A stretch of DNA of 64,000 nucleotides from Erpetoichthys calabaricus (taxonomy: Eukaryota > Chordata > Cladistia > Polypteriformes > Polypteridae): contig NC_041402.2 of the NCBI RefSeq assembly GCF_900747795.2, positions 195,401,489 through 195,465,488 of the forward strand. Reading direction: 5' to 3'. Positions 51,490-63,978 of this stretch are shown here, piece by piece. The notes below the pieces were generated by a model. The model did no database searches. It was not told where the DNA came from and saw only the letters and a list, made by a program, of their open reading frames with translations. A program made the translations under genes and the position numbers. The stretch's first letter is position 1, and every line of letters begins with the position of its first letter.

Positions 51490-52289
51490 GCTTAACCCTT
51501 TCAATATCTTCGTGTGCCCACTCAGTGGTCTGCCTTAGGGGTCGTCCTTGACCTCATTCTGACAGCCCTGGATGTCTGATGTTTCTCTCCAATCCTATCT
51601 TACCTGACTTGATCATCTTCAGCTGCAGTACAAATGATCGTAAGCTTTAGAGCAGAGGACATTGTGGTAAAAACTGCCCTAAACGCAGTGGACAATCTAT
51701 TAAAGTCACTGGTGGGGCAAAACGGACCCGATAGAAATGGCAAAGGGGCTCAATAGGATTGGGTCCTGTGGTAGAATGTAAGTAAAAGACACCAAGGTTA
51801 TCCATTAGCAGTGATTGGAAAGGCACACACAGAGGACTCCTGCAGGTTTCATTGTGATCGGAGATTGAATTCTGGCCATAAGTCCAAAGAGAGGAGCGCG
51901 AGTCACAGAGTGAGGAGGCCCAAAGCAGAGAAGAAATGAGAATTAAGAATTAAGAAGGGTCTTACTGTTGAGTAAACTGATGAAACCGTCTGTAGGTCTG
52001 CCTTGGATCTCGTGGTTTCCTTTATAATTTAACAGCCACCAGCGTCACAGCTGTGAGGTGGCACCAAACAGGACTGGCAGTGGCCAAAGTCAAAGAGGGT
52101 CTTACAGTGGAGACAGGAGAGTGTGGGCTGAGTGGGCTGAAACACAAACCAAAGTTTCAATGAACGAAACAAGCAGGGTCTGCGCTTTGAGCACATTGGG
52201 GCTTCCTCTGGCACTAAGGGGGGAGGGGGGGTGCCCAATGGAGGAAAAAACGAATATGAGGTCAGGGAGGGGCTGAGCTGGTGGGCACA
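51490..52289. other. Intergenic, nothing recognised
   Basis: No exon-like frame or known repeat motif was identified. Confidence 0.4.
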
Positions 52290-52600
52290 TGGCCTCTCTG
52301 TCGGGGGTCCGTCAGGGTGTCTGGCCCGTCTGCCCTTCCATCTTACCAGCTTTAGTATCGTTACACTGGTCACCCGTGATCTTCAGAATTGACTTTAAAA
52401 CACTGCCGATGGCACATAAAGTTTTACATAAGCAGCCCTTCTTACATTTTGGAGTGCCCGACCCCTGCCACTCTGTAGGATCTGATAATTGTGGTCTGCT
52501 TATTACTCCACGAGCCAAGCATTAAAGAAGCAGCGTGGTGGCCTCCTGCTGTTACGTACCAAAAGTCTGGAATACTTGACCGATAGAGAAATGCCGCACT
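52290..52600 (+). repeat. LINE reverse transcriptase C-terminal scrap
   Basis: The frame reads SLHWSPVIFRIDFKTLPMAH KVLHKQPFLHFGVPDPC and LLITPRAKH. It matches the LHWLPVxxRIxFKxLLLxYK ALxGLAPxYL ... GLLVVPR block found at the end of several fish non-LTR reverse transcriptases, and is followed by a KVWNTXPIEKC-like end. Clade not certain. Confidence 0.7.
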
Positions 52601-52639
52601 AAAACGTGGAACTCCTAAAATCCGGCTCTTTTAATTTGA

Positions 52640-52895
52640 CTTTTTTGTAACAACGTTATACTTCTACCCTTAATAAACGAGCCATGCAGAGGATTATCAC
52701 AGTCTTTATTCATCTTCACTCTTCTCTGTTGGCGGCCGTCTGCAGCACCAACACCTGAGCAAAATCCTGGGCAGCCACCTGTTGGAATGAATGCGGACAC
52801 CCCAAAAACTTCACAAAAACTGATAAAGAACAACTCAAGACCATCTATGTTAGGCAGAATGCCCAGTGGGGGGGCTGGCCGGGTGGTCTTTTACC
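52640..52895. repeat. Unnamed dispersed repeat, copy 2
   Basis: Same block order and orientation as 4,380-4,700, ending TATGTTAGGCAGAATGCCCA and GGGTGGTCTTTTA. Confidence 0.55.
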
Positions 52896-53260
52896 CTGGA
52901 ACCCCAATAGATTTTCTTTTCTTCTGACCTTTTTCTGTCCACTCTGGTCTCCTGACCTTATAATCGGGCTGTCATTTCGGGACTTTAAAGGACAACTCTG
53001 TAGTTGAGGACTCCATGTCTCTTACTTGCTGTACGTATCTTATGGAGGTGTGCTTCGTTACTTCCTGTACACAGTTTAGACATTCTTTCATTTCTTTCAC
53101 ATCTTGAAAAGCACTGGGAGCTCCACTCTGGGCATGAAGATGTGCTACAGGAGCAAATGTTGCTGCTGTGGTTGTCCTTCTTCATTACATTTTCTGATAT
53201 CTTGGTCTGTCCCTCTGACAGGTGAGATTAGACACGGGGTCCCACGGACTGAGAAGTTGT
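52896..53260. other. Intergenic, nothing recognised
   Basis: No gene or named repeat seen. Confidence 0.4.
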
Positions 53261-54010
53261 GATCTGTAGTGAGAGTAGGGAGCAGGGTGCGAAGACCCTG
53301 GAGAAGTGGAGAGGAATGAGGGTCAGTAGGACCACCAGGACAGAATGCATGTGTGTGAATGAGAGAAGGAGGTCAGTGGAAGGGTGAGGATGAGGGGAGT
53401 GGAGCTGGCGAAGGTGAAGGAGCTTACAGTTGAGAGTAACAGGGAGCGTGAGGTGAAGAAGAGAGTGCAGGCAGGGTGGAGTGGATGGAGAAGAGTGTCA
53501 GGAGTGATTTGTGAAAGACAGGTATCAGCAAGAGTGACAGGGAAGGTCTACAGGACGGTAGTGAAACCAGCTATGTTATATGGGCTGGAGACGGTGGCAC
53601 AGAGCTGGAGGTGGCAGAGTTAAAGATGCTAAGATTTGCATTGGGTGTGACGAGGATGGACAGGATTAGAAATGAGGACATGAGAGGGTCAGCTCAGGTG
53701 GGATGGCTTGGGGACAAAGTCAGAGAGGCGAGATGGCGTTGGTTTGTGCAGAGGAGAGAGAAGGGTGCTAAGGATAGAGCTACCAGGAGAGAGGAAAAGA
53801 GGAAGGCCTAAGAGGAGGTTTATGGATGTGCTGAGAGAGGACAGGCAGGTGATGGGTGTAACAGCAAGGTGACAAGGACAGGAAGATATCGAGAAAGATG
53901 CTCTGGAGACTGGAAATGATCTCTGGACTGGAGATGAGGTCATTGATTGGCAGGTTCTTCGGGTGGCCTGCAGTGGCACAAGAAGAGAACGCATCAGGTG
54001 GCAGTACCAA
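53261..54010 (+). repeat. RTE-clade LINE 3' portion, plus orientation
   Basis: Frames read VKELTVESNREREVKKRVQA GWSGWRRVSGVICERQVSAR VTGKVYRTVVKPAMLYGLET (written here in spaced blocks), then VAELKMLRFALGVTRMDRIR NEDMRGSAQVGWLGDKVREA RWRW, and KRGRPKRRFMDVLREDRQVM-like near 53,800-53,850. This is the C-terminal half of RTE reverse transcriptase. It is more complete in this part than the copy at 10,672-12,260. Small indels break it. Confidence 0.88.
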
Positions 54011-54359
54011 GAGCCCTGTTGACCGTGTGTGACAATATTTATACAGTATACTGTATATATGTATATGTATTCTGTACACCAGTGTGACAATTCTACCAGG
54101 GAGTGCGCCAGGCTCTTTCTAGGCCTTGTACCAAGTGTAAGTGTTTTCAGCGTGGGGAAGGCGCTATATAGTGTGTCAGTGTTATCACTTGTCCTAAGCT
54201 GGCATTGGTGTGTTAAAGATGGAGTTACGCTGCTGTTCTCCAGCTTTCAGCTTTGTTGGTCGCTCCACTAATCGAGTGATGTGCACGGCCTGACCGCACA
54301 GCGCCGCTTGAAATGACTTTTTGGATTTGAGACCCTGCATATTGAGGCCCCTCTCAGTG

Positions 54360-54500
54360 CCAACTGTATGGATGTGGTGAGAAAGGACATGCAGGTGATG
54401 GGTGTGACAGAACAAGGTGATGAGGACAGGAAGAGATGGAGAAAGATGATCTGCTGTGGCAACCCCTAATGGGAGCAGCTGAAAGAAGAAGAAGAAAATC
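54360..54500 (+). repeat. RTE LINE 3' tail fragment
   Basis: TGGATGTGGTGAGAAAGGAC ATGCAGGTGATGGGTGTGAC, then AGATGATCTGCTGTGGCAAC CCCTAATGGGAGCAGCTGAA and (GAA)n. It repeats the last 140 bases of the RTE family as a separate insertion about 350 bases after the larger copy. Confidence 0.8.
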
Positions 54501-55592
54501 TTGGTCTGCTCTTCCTCATTTTTGCAGTCAATAAATAACAGGAGTTGACATCCTGCTGCTGGTTTTCCGTCACAAAGCAAAGAGCACAGCGGAACAGGAC
54601 ATGGAAGCGAAGTTGGTGTGATTGTGCCACACTTAAATCTTTTTTTTTCTAAATTTTTCACTGGCAACTTGTGGGCAGCTTCAGGTGCTGGAATTGAAGA
54701 TGTGGACTACATGCTTATTGTTCTTATTACTTGTGCCTGTGACGTTATCACGATTATTTTTGTGATGTGTTGAGACGGCCGTGATGCCGTTTTGTTGCCA
54801 TTGTGGGCACTGCCATACTTTGTACCCCTGCTGAAGGACACATCCCCACGTTGTTAAGTGTCGTCTTCCGGGGGTCATGCAGAAGGAGCTCCTGACGCTC
54901 AATGCCTGCGCTCAGTGAAAGGCGCTATATGAGAATAACCCGATCTGAACTGGTGTCATCAACTCCAAAGCAGGCCGCGGCGGAGCTCCCGATGTCCAGG
55001 ATTGTGGATTCTTCCAATACAAAATAACCCTGTGTGTCTTTTCTTCTCAGTTTACCAGCAAGTGAAATTTTGTCCTCGATTTTGTGGTACATTTAGGTTT
55101 AGACAAAAAAAAAAAAAACAACGAGACTGTCATTGTCACAACCTTTCATCGTTTTTCTCGCTGATATTTTTGCACTTTTTTTTTTTTTTCAGGGTTTGGG
55201 TTTTGAAACATGCAGAATTCTTCTCTGCCCTTTAAAGATTTTTGGGGTTCATTTTTCAAGATGTTAACACCAGGAAGGTGAGACACCCCCCCCCCCCCCC
55301 CACTTTAAATCTGACAACACCCCTCACTAGCAGATATCTCTCGGTCTGATCTCTGGAGAGTATCCACACACCCCCCCACCCCCCCAAGTCCTTATGGGTC
55401 TTGCCATTTGCAGGGCTGGTTGCTATGGTAACTAGCTGGGGCAGCATGACACGTTATGTCATTGTCACCTCCGCACGATGGGGCAGCCCCGAGGATCTCT
55501 GGGTAACCCGTGACCACACTTTGTTCGTTGAGTGTGTGAATTCTGATTGGTTAAGAAGTCTGATAACTTTTTGGGGTTTGGATTTGCGTTTT
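54501..55592. other. Intergenic, nothing recognised
   Basis: No gene seen. A CAGTGAAAGGCGCTATATGA block at 54,914 belongs to the same wording as the GATA-array insert. Homopolymer runs: A at 55,106, T at 55,177, C at 55,286. Confidence 0.4.
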
Positions 55593-55609
55593 GATAAAAG
55601 GTAAGACGG

Positions 55610-55932
55610 GGCGGCACGGTGGCGCAGTGGGTAGCGCTGCTGCCTCGCAGTTGGGAGACCTGGGGACCTGGGTTTGCTTCCCGGGTCCTCCCTGCGTGGA
55701 GTTTGCATGTTCTCCCCGTGTCTGTGTGGGTTTCCTCCCACAGTCCAAAGACATGCAGGTTAGGTGGATTGGCGATTCTAAATTGGCCCTAGTGTGTGCT
55801 TGGTGTGTTTATGTGTGTCCTGCAGTGGGTTGGCACCCTGCCTGGGATTGATTCCTGTGTTGGCTGGGATTGGCTCCAGCAGATCCCCGTGACCCTGTGT
55901 TTGGATTCAGCGGGTTGGAAAATGGATGGATG
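55610..55932 (+). mobile_element. V-SINE-like retroposon, near-intact, with 17-bp target duplication
   Basis: A tRNA-like head (GGCGGCACGGTGGCGCAGTG GG, with B-box-like GGGTTTGCTTCCCGGGTCC) is followed by the conserved CCTGCGTGGAGTTTGCATGT TCTCCCCGTGT body and GGCTGGGATTGGCTCCAGCA. The end is (ATGG)n. GATAAAAGGTAAGACGG occurs at 55,593-55,609 and again at 55,933-55,949, an exact target-site duplication. Exact duplication and low divergence suggest a fairly recent insertion. Confidence 0.93.
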
Positions 55933-56187
55933 GATAAAAGGTAAGACGGAGTTTTTGACTCTCATTTTATGTTTTCTCTTCCCATCCCTCTAAGAAATAA
56001 AAGTACAGCTGATCTTGTGCTGTTGCTGTGTGTTCTCCTGCTTCATCTTCTGACTTGTCTTAGCGGCTGCCTCTTCTGACCTCCTGACGTTACAAAAGTC
56101 GTTTTGATACCCAAAGCTCAAACTATCACAAAACAAAAGTCACAGCCCAACCAGACCCCACAGTCTTAGACAAAGCACTGGTTCAAG

Positions 56188-57754
56188 TACAGCCTTATTC
56201 CAAAATGGATTCAATTCATTTTTTTCCTCAGAATTCTACACACAACACCCCATAATGACAACATGAAAAATGTTTACTTGAGATTTTTGCAAATTTATTA
56301 AAAATAAAAAAATTGAGAAAGCACGTGTCCATAAGTATTCACAGCCTTTTCCATGAAGCTCCAAATTGAGCTCAGGTGCCTCCTGTTTCCCCTGATCATC
56401 CTTGAGATGTTTCTGCAGCTTCATTGGAGTCCACCTGTGGTAAATTCAGTTGACTGGACCTGACTTGGAAAGGCACACACCTGTCTATAGAAGGTCCCAC
56501 AGTTGACAGTTCATGTCAGAGCACAAACCAAGCATGAAGTCAAAGGAATTGTCTGTAGACCTCTGAGACAGGATTGTCTCGAGGCACAAATCTGGGGAAG
56601 GTTACAGAAAAAATTCTGCTGCTTTGAAGGTCCCAATGAGCACAGTGGCCTCCATCATCCATAAGTGGAAGAAGTTCGAAACCACCAGGACGCTTCCTAG
56701 AGCTGGCCGGCCATCTAAACTGAGCGATCGGGGGAGAAGGGCCTTAGTCAGGGAGGTGACCAAGAACCTGATGGTCACTCTGTCAGAGTTCCAGAGGTCC
56801 TCTGTGGAGAGAGGAGAACCTTCCAGAAGGACAACCATCTCTGCAGCAATCCACCAATCAGGCCTGTATGGTAGAGTGGCCAGACGGAAGCCACTCCTTA
56901 GTAAAAGGCACATGGCAGCCCGCCTGGAGTTTGACAAAAGGCACCTGAAGGACTCTCAGACCATGAGAAAGAAAATTCTCTGGTCTGATGAGACAAAGAT
57001 TGAACTCTTTGGTGTGAATGCCAGGTGCCACGTTTGGAGGAAACCAGGCACCACTCATCACCAGGCCAATACCATCCCTACAGTGAAGCATGGTGGTGGC
57101 AGCATCACGCTGTGGGGACTGGGAGACTAGTCAGGATAAAGGGAAAGATGACTGCAGCAATGTACAGAGACATCCTGGATGAAAACCTGCTCCAGAGCGC
57201 TCTTGACCTCAGACTGGGGCGACGGTTCATCTTTCAGCAGGACAACGACCCTAAGCACACAGCCAAGATATCAAAGGAGTGGCTTCAGGACAACTCTGTG
57301 AATGTCCTTGAGTGGCCCAGCCAGAGCCCAGACTTGAATCTGATTGAACATCTCTGGAGAGATCTTAAAATGGCTGTGCACCGACGCTTCCCATCCAACC
57401 TGATGGAGCTTGAGAGGTGCTGCAAAGAGGAATGGGCCAAACTGGCCAAGGATAGGTGTGCCAAGCTTGTGGCATCATATTCAACAAGACTTGAGGCTGG
57501 AATTGCTGCCAAAGGGGCATCGACAAAGTATTGAGCAAAGGCTGTGAATACTTATGGACATGGGATTTCTCAGTTTGTTTATTTTTAATAAATTTGCAAA
57601 AACCTCAAGTAAACTTTTTTCACGTTGTCATTATGGGGTGTTGTGTGTAGAATTCTGAGGAATAAAATGAACTTAATCCATTTTGTAATAAGGCTGTAAC
57701 ATAACAAAATGTGGACAAAGTGATGACGCGCTGGGAATATTTCCGGATGCACTG
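56188..57754 (+). mobile_element. Tc1 transposon, copy B (plus), lacking its left terminus
   Basis: Highly similar to copy A but inverted. The right terminus reads GCTGGGAATATTTCCGGATG CACTG with TA at 57,755-57,756. The left side starts abruptly at TACAGCCTTATTCCAAAATG G, missing the outer roughly 50 bases of inverted repeat. It therefore cannot have an active pair of ends. Confidence 0.92.
56515..57534 (+). pseudogene. Tc1 transposase, copy B, broken
   Basis: Reads MSEHKPSMKSKELSVDL, then a stop where copy A has Arg (CTC TGA GAC), and one more disturbance before KVPMSTVASIIHKWKKFETT. It continues through WSDETKIELFGVNARCHVWR and, after the same joint deletion as copy A, GTGRLVRIKGKMTAAMYRDI with FQQDNDPKHTAKISK and SPDLNLIEHLWRDLK. 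All three catalytic acidic residues remain encoded, in two frames. Confidence 0.88.
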
Positions 57755-57756
57755 TA

Positions 57757-60700
57757 TTTATTAATGTGATTGCGTATTGAGCTTTAGGTTCTGTTTACTG
57801 GAAGAAGAGAAATGAAACAGCTTGTTGGTGTTTTAAAATCCTGTTGTCAGAGTCTGTGTGTCGGGTTAAGCGCTGGTATAGCGCCATCTAGTGTTACACC
57901 CCCTGATAACCGACCATTCATTGTGTTATAAAAACAGAAACCAGAAAACAGCTTAAGAAAAACAACGGCATCCCCACATCTCCAAAAATGCAAAGCTCAA
58001 TTCAACTGTTCTAGAAAATACAAGTAAAGATGAACTCTCGACATTTTGGGAAATAAAACACTGGCACCGGCTACAGAAAGATGAATCAAACATGAAATCG
58101 ATGAAGAAGCCGTGAGGTGACAGCGCAGCCTCTCCTCCACAATCCAGCAGGGAGACTCGCCAGGACGGTCCTGGGATTCGCCGCGGACGACGTGCTGGGA
58201 TCTCAGAGACACGGCTGAGGGTCCCCTTACACTCCCAGACTGGGGTCAGCCTTGAAAGGGAAGCCAAGGGGACACTCAGAGATTCCTCAGGGTGGTGTGA
58301 TGGAAACCCAAACCCCGACACGAACTCACAAACAGAGTCCCGGGTTCGAATACAGGGAGGTTTATTAAGCAAACTCATTAATACGTTGCACAAATGTACA
58401 AAAACACGAGTTCCTCTCTCTATCACCGCACCGCCCAGCGTTCTCCCAGCTCCGACTCGCCTGGATAAGCGACTGCGGTCCCTTTAATTACAGACCCGGG
58501 AGTACGTCCGGTGCCAGGGTCATCGCCCGATGGAAGCATTATAACAGGGAGTGTGTCTTAATGCAGCACCCTCTCGTGGCCTCCAGTGACTCCAGCCGGT
58601 CTGCTCTGCCAGACTACATCTCCCAGCATGCCTTGTTGGTTTCCTACTGGGCACCCACATCCGGGGCTGCTGCCATCTTGCATGCTGGTGGAATAAAAAA
58701 CCGCCAGCAACATCTTTCTTTCCCAGTGGGCTGTCCGTCCATCCCTTTTGGTCCTTCCTTCCGGGTCTGGTCCCTTCTTCCTCCCCGCCCGGGATGCTTA
58801 TCTGCCTATTAGTAGTCTCCCATCCGGGTAAGGAACCATCCCCTCTCCTGGCTGGGATGCCCGTCCAGCCCATGTGGCATCTACAGTGGGCATACATGGG
58901 TTAGAAAAGGAGGGTAATGGGGGTTTAGCATGGAGGCAGTGGTGGTGCTATTGATCTGGTGAGACACACAAGGAGCCTCGCGGGGCTCAACCGGTGGGTA
59001 AGATGTGGGCACAGACTGTTCTGGAGTTAAGGAACAGATACAGAGGCAGAGTGTGGGCTGTGACCACCGAGTGGACCATCGGCCCACCCAGTGAAGAGCC
59101 AAGAAACATAAAGTTGTAGCTGACTCTGGAGTTCAGTTTCCCTCCTTCCTTATCCAAACTGCCACCCCAAGATGGCACCGTAACGAGGATTCATGTTGGC
59201 CATTTAAAGGTTAAGACTCTGAAGACAATTGGAAAAGCAGGAAAGAGCAATGAGACCCCAGCAAGAGCGGCATTTGGGGGTGGCAAGTGGGGCGACCACC
59301 CGCGCCTAAGGGGGCCCCACTTTTGATGGGGTCCACGTGTCCCGTTCGAGCGGATTTGTCAAGTTCTATTCTCCAGTTCTAACTTGATCATCTTGTATCT
59401 GAACACTGCAATGAGAATGTGAACATTAGAAGTTTATAGAGTCCACACATACCAGTGACAGCGTTTGACGTAACCAGCCCCGGGTGGTTGTTGGTCAGCC
59501 CTAAGCCCCCCCACACACCCCTAAGGCCGCCTCTGGACCCCAGAGACTTTTACTTTCTAGCGTTTGTGAGATTTATGAATTTCTGCTTTGTTCTGCTCTT
59601 GTTCATTTTGACCAGTCCTTGCTCGGTGGTCCTCATTTTGTGAATTGGTTGCTCGATACCCTTCATCATGCAAATCCATGAGTCCGTAGCATTCGATAGT
59701 CCCCCTTGGCCAGGAGTGACCCCCTCGATCAGCTTAAAGAGGGCAGTGCCCACCTCGACCGTATCATTTCGGTTACTGGCCATGTGGTTTGTGACCTGTG
59801 ACCTTTGTGTCCAGGCTTGAGAGCTTTTCTACCTTTAGTGATAGTTTAGGGGTGAACCACACAAGGCAGTGTTAGGACGTTTACTTCTGGATTACGATCT
59901 TCTAGCTTTGACTGTCATTTTTGTGCTCTCTTCCCGTTATTTCGGACCCCCCATCTGCACGTCATACTTGTCCTGATATAAACTCGCTGGCTCACCGTCT
60001 CTCTTTGTGCTCATCTAGAGGAGGAAGCCAGACCCCCTGACCAGCTACGAATAAGGAAATCAGCATTAGTGTCAGCAGTGGGATTTTTCAGAATCACATG
60101 AAGGAGGTAAGGAGAGCTGAGCACCCCAGACCCAAAGAGGAAGCTGTGGTGGGATTTCATGCCACCCTCCTCTTCTTCACCTGCATGTGTGCTCTGAATT
60201 GTTTCTCGCCCAAGATGGCTCGTTTTCAGATTTCAGATGGCGCACCTAAAACCAGGCAGCATTACTATTTGCTCTCGCTGTGGTTGGATTGTGACCTTCA
60301 AACTTTCCAGCGTGAGTCAACATTGAAGCAAACCCGTCCCGTCCCCCCCACCTACCCACCCACCCATGTCTGCTCTTACCAGCAAAGCGTGACGAGAAGC
60401 TCCAGGTGACGGCTCCCTCCCACAGCAGACGCACTTTTCTGGCTGCAGACCTGTGTGCCGGTGCCGTTTATAGCGCTCCGGAGGGTGGGATCAGATGTCG
60501 CAGGTCACCTGACTGAATCCTGCTGGCAAGTAACCCTTGACAGGCCGGGCACGTCTGGCACCAGCGGAGGAGCCCATCAGCCTCCTCTGGGAAGCTGCCG
60601 CCCAGAAGACAGGACGGTCTGGTTAGGTCAGTCGTGCAGGTGTGCCTCCCAGACGTAGCATCGGCATCTCCAGATGGGGTCTTCACTGGGTTGGCACTGC

Positions 60701-62519
60701 CTTGGCCTCAAAGGGTTAAGGTTTAATTGCCTCTCAGGTCTGCTCTTGTGCTTTCATTAGCAAACCGTGACTATCCAATTAGTGAGGAGAAAGAGTCCAT
60801 TGTGTGCCTCACATGCCATGGGACACGGCTTCACACGCTATTCACACGCAAGCCCGAGAGTGAGCACCCCCCACTGAAGGTTAAGGGTCACTTGGCTGGA
60901 CACTCACAGGAACACCTGGTCAACATCTGCTTAGCAGAGCACACCTGAAGCCTCTCCATCACGCAGACCCCTTGGACTGCACCTCGTGATGCTCCCCTTG
61001 GCCAGAAGTCAAACCCTCAGTCATCAAGGAGGGCAGTCAGCCTCTCACCACGAGCACATGGCGCCAAACGGGTGCCCCCCTTTCAGCATCTCGCCCAGGC
61101 TCCTTCAGAGTCATTTCTGCCCATAGGTCCTATAACTGGCACCAGACGAGAAGGTGGCTGTGCAGAGCGTCCGGCAGCAGCGCAACTGAGGGGTGACGAG
61201 TCAGAGAGCAGAGTAAACGTGGAGTCACGTGACTCACTTGCCACTGGCCCGCCTGTCCCCAGGAGTCTAAAGTCCCACAGCCGCCTCCAGGTGAGCGACT
61301 GACGCTGGCAGCCTGCAGCATGGGCCGTGCCCACAAAGTGTCCGGTCCTAACTGTCCAGTCCTGGGCAGGGTTGCTTATCTAAAACGTGTGTGCAAATGG
61401 AAAAATAATGGCATTTAACTTTTGTTTGCTGGGTGGGAAGTGTCATGCACCACTGAGCGCTGCACACATCAGTTGAAAAGCGCTGGCACTGGCCCACGTC
61501 TCACCCCCTCTGCCACACCAAGCAGCCTGGCGCCAGGCCAGTGGCTCCTCAGGGGACCGCATGGCCAAGCGGGGGCGCTCTCTCCTCAAACCCAGGGATG
61601 TCTGCTAGTGAGGAGTGCTGTCAGATAAACTGTGGGGGGAATGGCATTGACTGGTGTCACCTGCTTTGCCTCTTTTGGCCCAATTCAATATTTTCATTTT
61701 TTAGTTTCATCTCATCTTGTGTCATTTTTTGAACTTTACAGTGGATACTGGAGACACCTGTGACAACATGAACGTCCCGCACCCTGAGCTTCCTAGGGGT
61801 AAATATCAGGGGTCACCTGCTTCATGGTGGCCAGTGTCACTAACGGGGTGTCATCTCACGCTCTCTGTCTTTCTCATTACATTCTACTCTCGGCGCAGCC
61901 ACTAAGGTCCACTCCAGAAGGACATCTTTTCATGGACAGCTTGTGACTGCAACTTCACTTACTGAGGCCGAGCTCTTCAGTGCCACATCAGTTGGCACCC
62001 ACAACTTGGACAAGTCTACTGCTCAGACTACAAGCAGCAAAAGTCTCTGTCAGAGATGCTTATATGGTGCCTTTCACAGTCCGCCCCACTGAGGACAGAG
62101 AGAGTCACAAAGGAGATCAGGACAAAATAGAATGAAGATCAGTGCCTCGTGACTGTAAGATGTTAAATGTGAGTGGCCAACGTCAGAAGGTCCATAGAAT
62201 AGTGGAGAGCAGGTCACAAAGCAATGTGGTGAAGAGGAAGAGGAAGGTGAGGAGGAGCGAGCTTCGAAGGGGACACCACAGGGCTGGGGGGCTTTGTGAA
62301 GGACAGCAGCTGAAGGCAGAGGTCCAGCCATTCTGCATGGGTTAGTAGGGGTCGATCCAGGACAGCCCCCTTCAACCAATCAGCTTTAAACTCCGCCTCT
62401 GACATCACAAAGCAGGAAGTGCTCAGAAAAGAAGGTAAAATCCCTCATTTGAATTAAAAACAAAGAAAGACAAGCTCTTCCTCAAACACAGGTCAATGCC
62501 TCCGAGCTCAAACATAAAC

Positions 62520-62520
<1 letters not shown>
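57757..62520. other. Long intergenic stretch without recognised genes
   Basis: Short overlapping frames only, none with a known domain. Bases 58,440-58,870 are GC-rich, with paired CCCGGG and CATCCCGGGTAAGG-like words and look repeat-derived, but I cannot assign a family. The 61,300 and 62,200 stretches show nothing. Bases 62,375 and 62,628 share CAATCAGCTTTAAA in opposite orientation. Confidence 0.4.

Positions 62521-62556
<36 letters not shown>
62521..62556. repeat. (TG)18 microsatellite
   Basis: An uninterrupted TG run of about 18 units. Confidence 0.98.
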
Positions 62557-62557
<1 letters not shown>

Positions 62558-63224
62558 TGTCCTTTTAGGTGATCAGCTGTTATTAAAAATGTCAACTCAT
62601 GTGCCCCTCCTTTTACAGGGTGTGTTTAAAGCTGATTGGCTGAAGGTGAATGAATGTCAAGTCAAGTCGGGGAGCATGGGCAACCCCCCAGGCAGACACA
62701 CAGTCCAGTCCCACCCTCTGTCAGCCGCAGCTAGGTATTACGTGGCCGACCACTTGGCCTGGTCCAGCCACTCAGGTCCCCATCAATGAGGGTCCTGCCA
62801 GTCAGATCACCCTCAGGGAAACACGCCACATGGCCGTAGTGCCGTAACTGACGGTCCCTCACAATGCAGGTCATGTGCCTCATTCAGGACTCCGTGAGCA
62901 ACACAAAGTCAAACCAATGGAACCCAAGGATTCTCTGAAGAGACCCACATGAAGGAGTCCATGAACATCCTGGAGCAGAAACTCCAATGCTATTCCAAGA
63001 ATACAAAGAGAAGAGAAGTCACTGGATTGTGTGGTGGGCTTGTGTACCAGGCACCGATGCCACTGACAGAGAGCAGAGGAAGCGTACTGAATGCAAATGG
63101 CAGGGACTTCAGCATGTGAGCCACAGCCCTGTATCACACATGGGGTCTCAATCCTAACAGAACTGAGGGGTTTCTTTAGCGGCTTCTCGTTTGTCCCAAA
63201 AGCAACCCACCCAGAACCTCATGC

Positions 63225-63227
63225 CTC

Positions 63228-63260
<33 letters not shown>

Positions 63261-63276
63261 GTGAAAGGCACTATAT

Positions 63277-63351
<75 letters not shown>

Positions 63352-63366
63352 TGAAAGGCACTATAT

Positions 63367-63448
<82 letters not shown>

Positions 63449-63464
63449 GTGGAAGGCACTATAT

Positions 63465-63518
<54 letters not shown>

Positions 63519-63576
63519 GTGGAAGGCACTATATGATAGATAGATAGATAGATAGATAGAGTGAAAGGCACTATAT

Positions 63577-63646
<70 letters not shown>

Positions 63647-63662
63647 GTGAAAGGCACTATAT

Positions 63663-63752
<90 letters not shown>

Positions 63753-63768
63753 GTGAAAGGCACTATAT

Positions 63769-63826
<58 letters not shown>

Positions 63827-63842
63827 GTGGAAGGCACTATAT

Positions 63843-63916
<74 letters not shown>

Positions 63917-63932
63917 GTGGAAGGCACTATAT

Positions 63933-63978
<46 letters not shown>

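Noticed and set aside
60098-60409. 103-codon plus-strand frame as a small gene
   Set aside because: No recognisable motif, no splice context, and composition like its surroundings.
63176-63763. 195-codon minus-strand frame of repeating SIYL residues
   Set aside because: It is a translation of the GATA array; any frame of GATA lacks stops on that strand. No start context or homologue.
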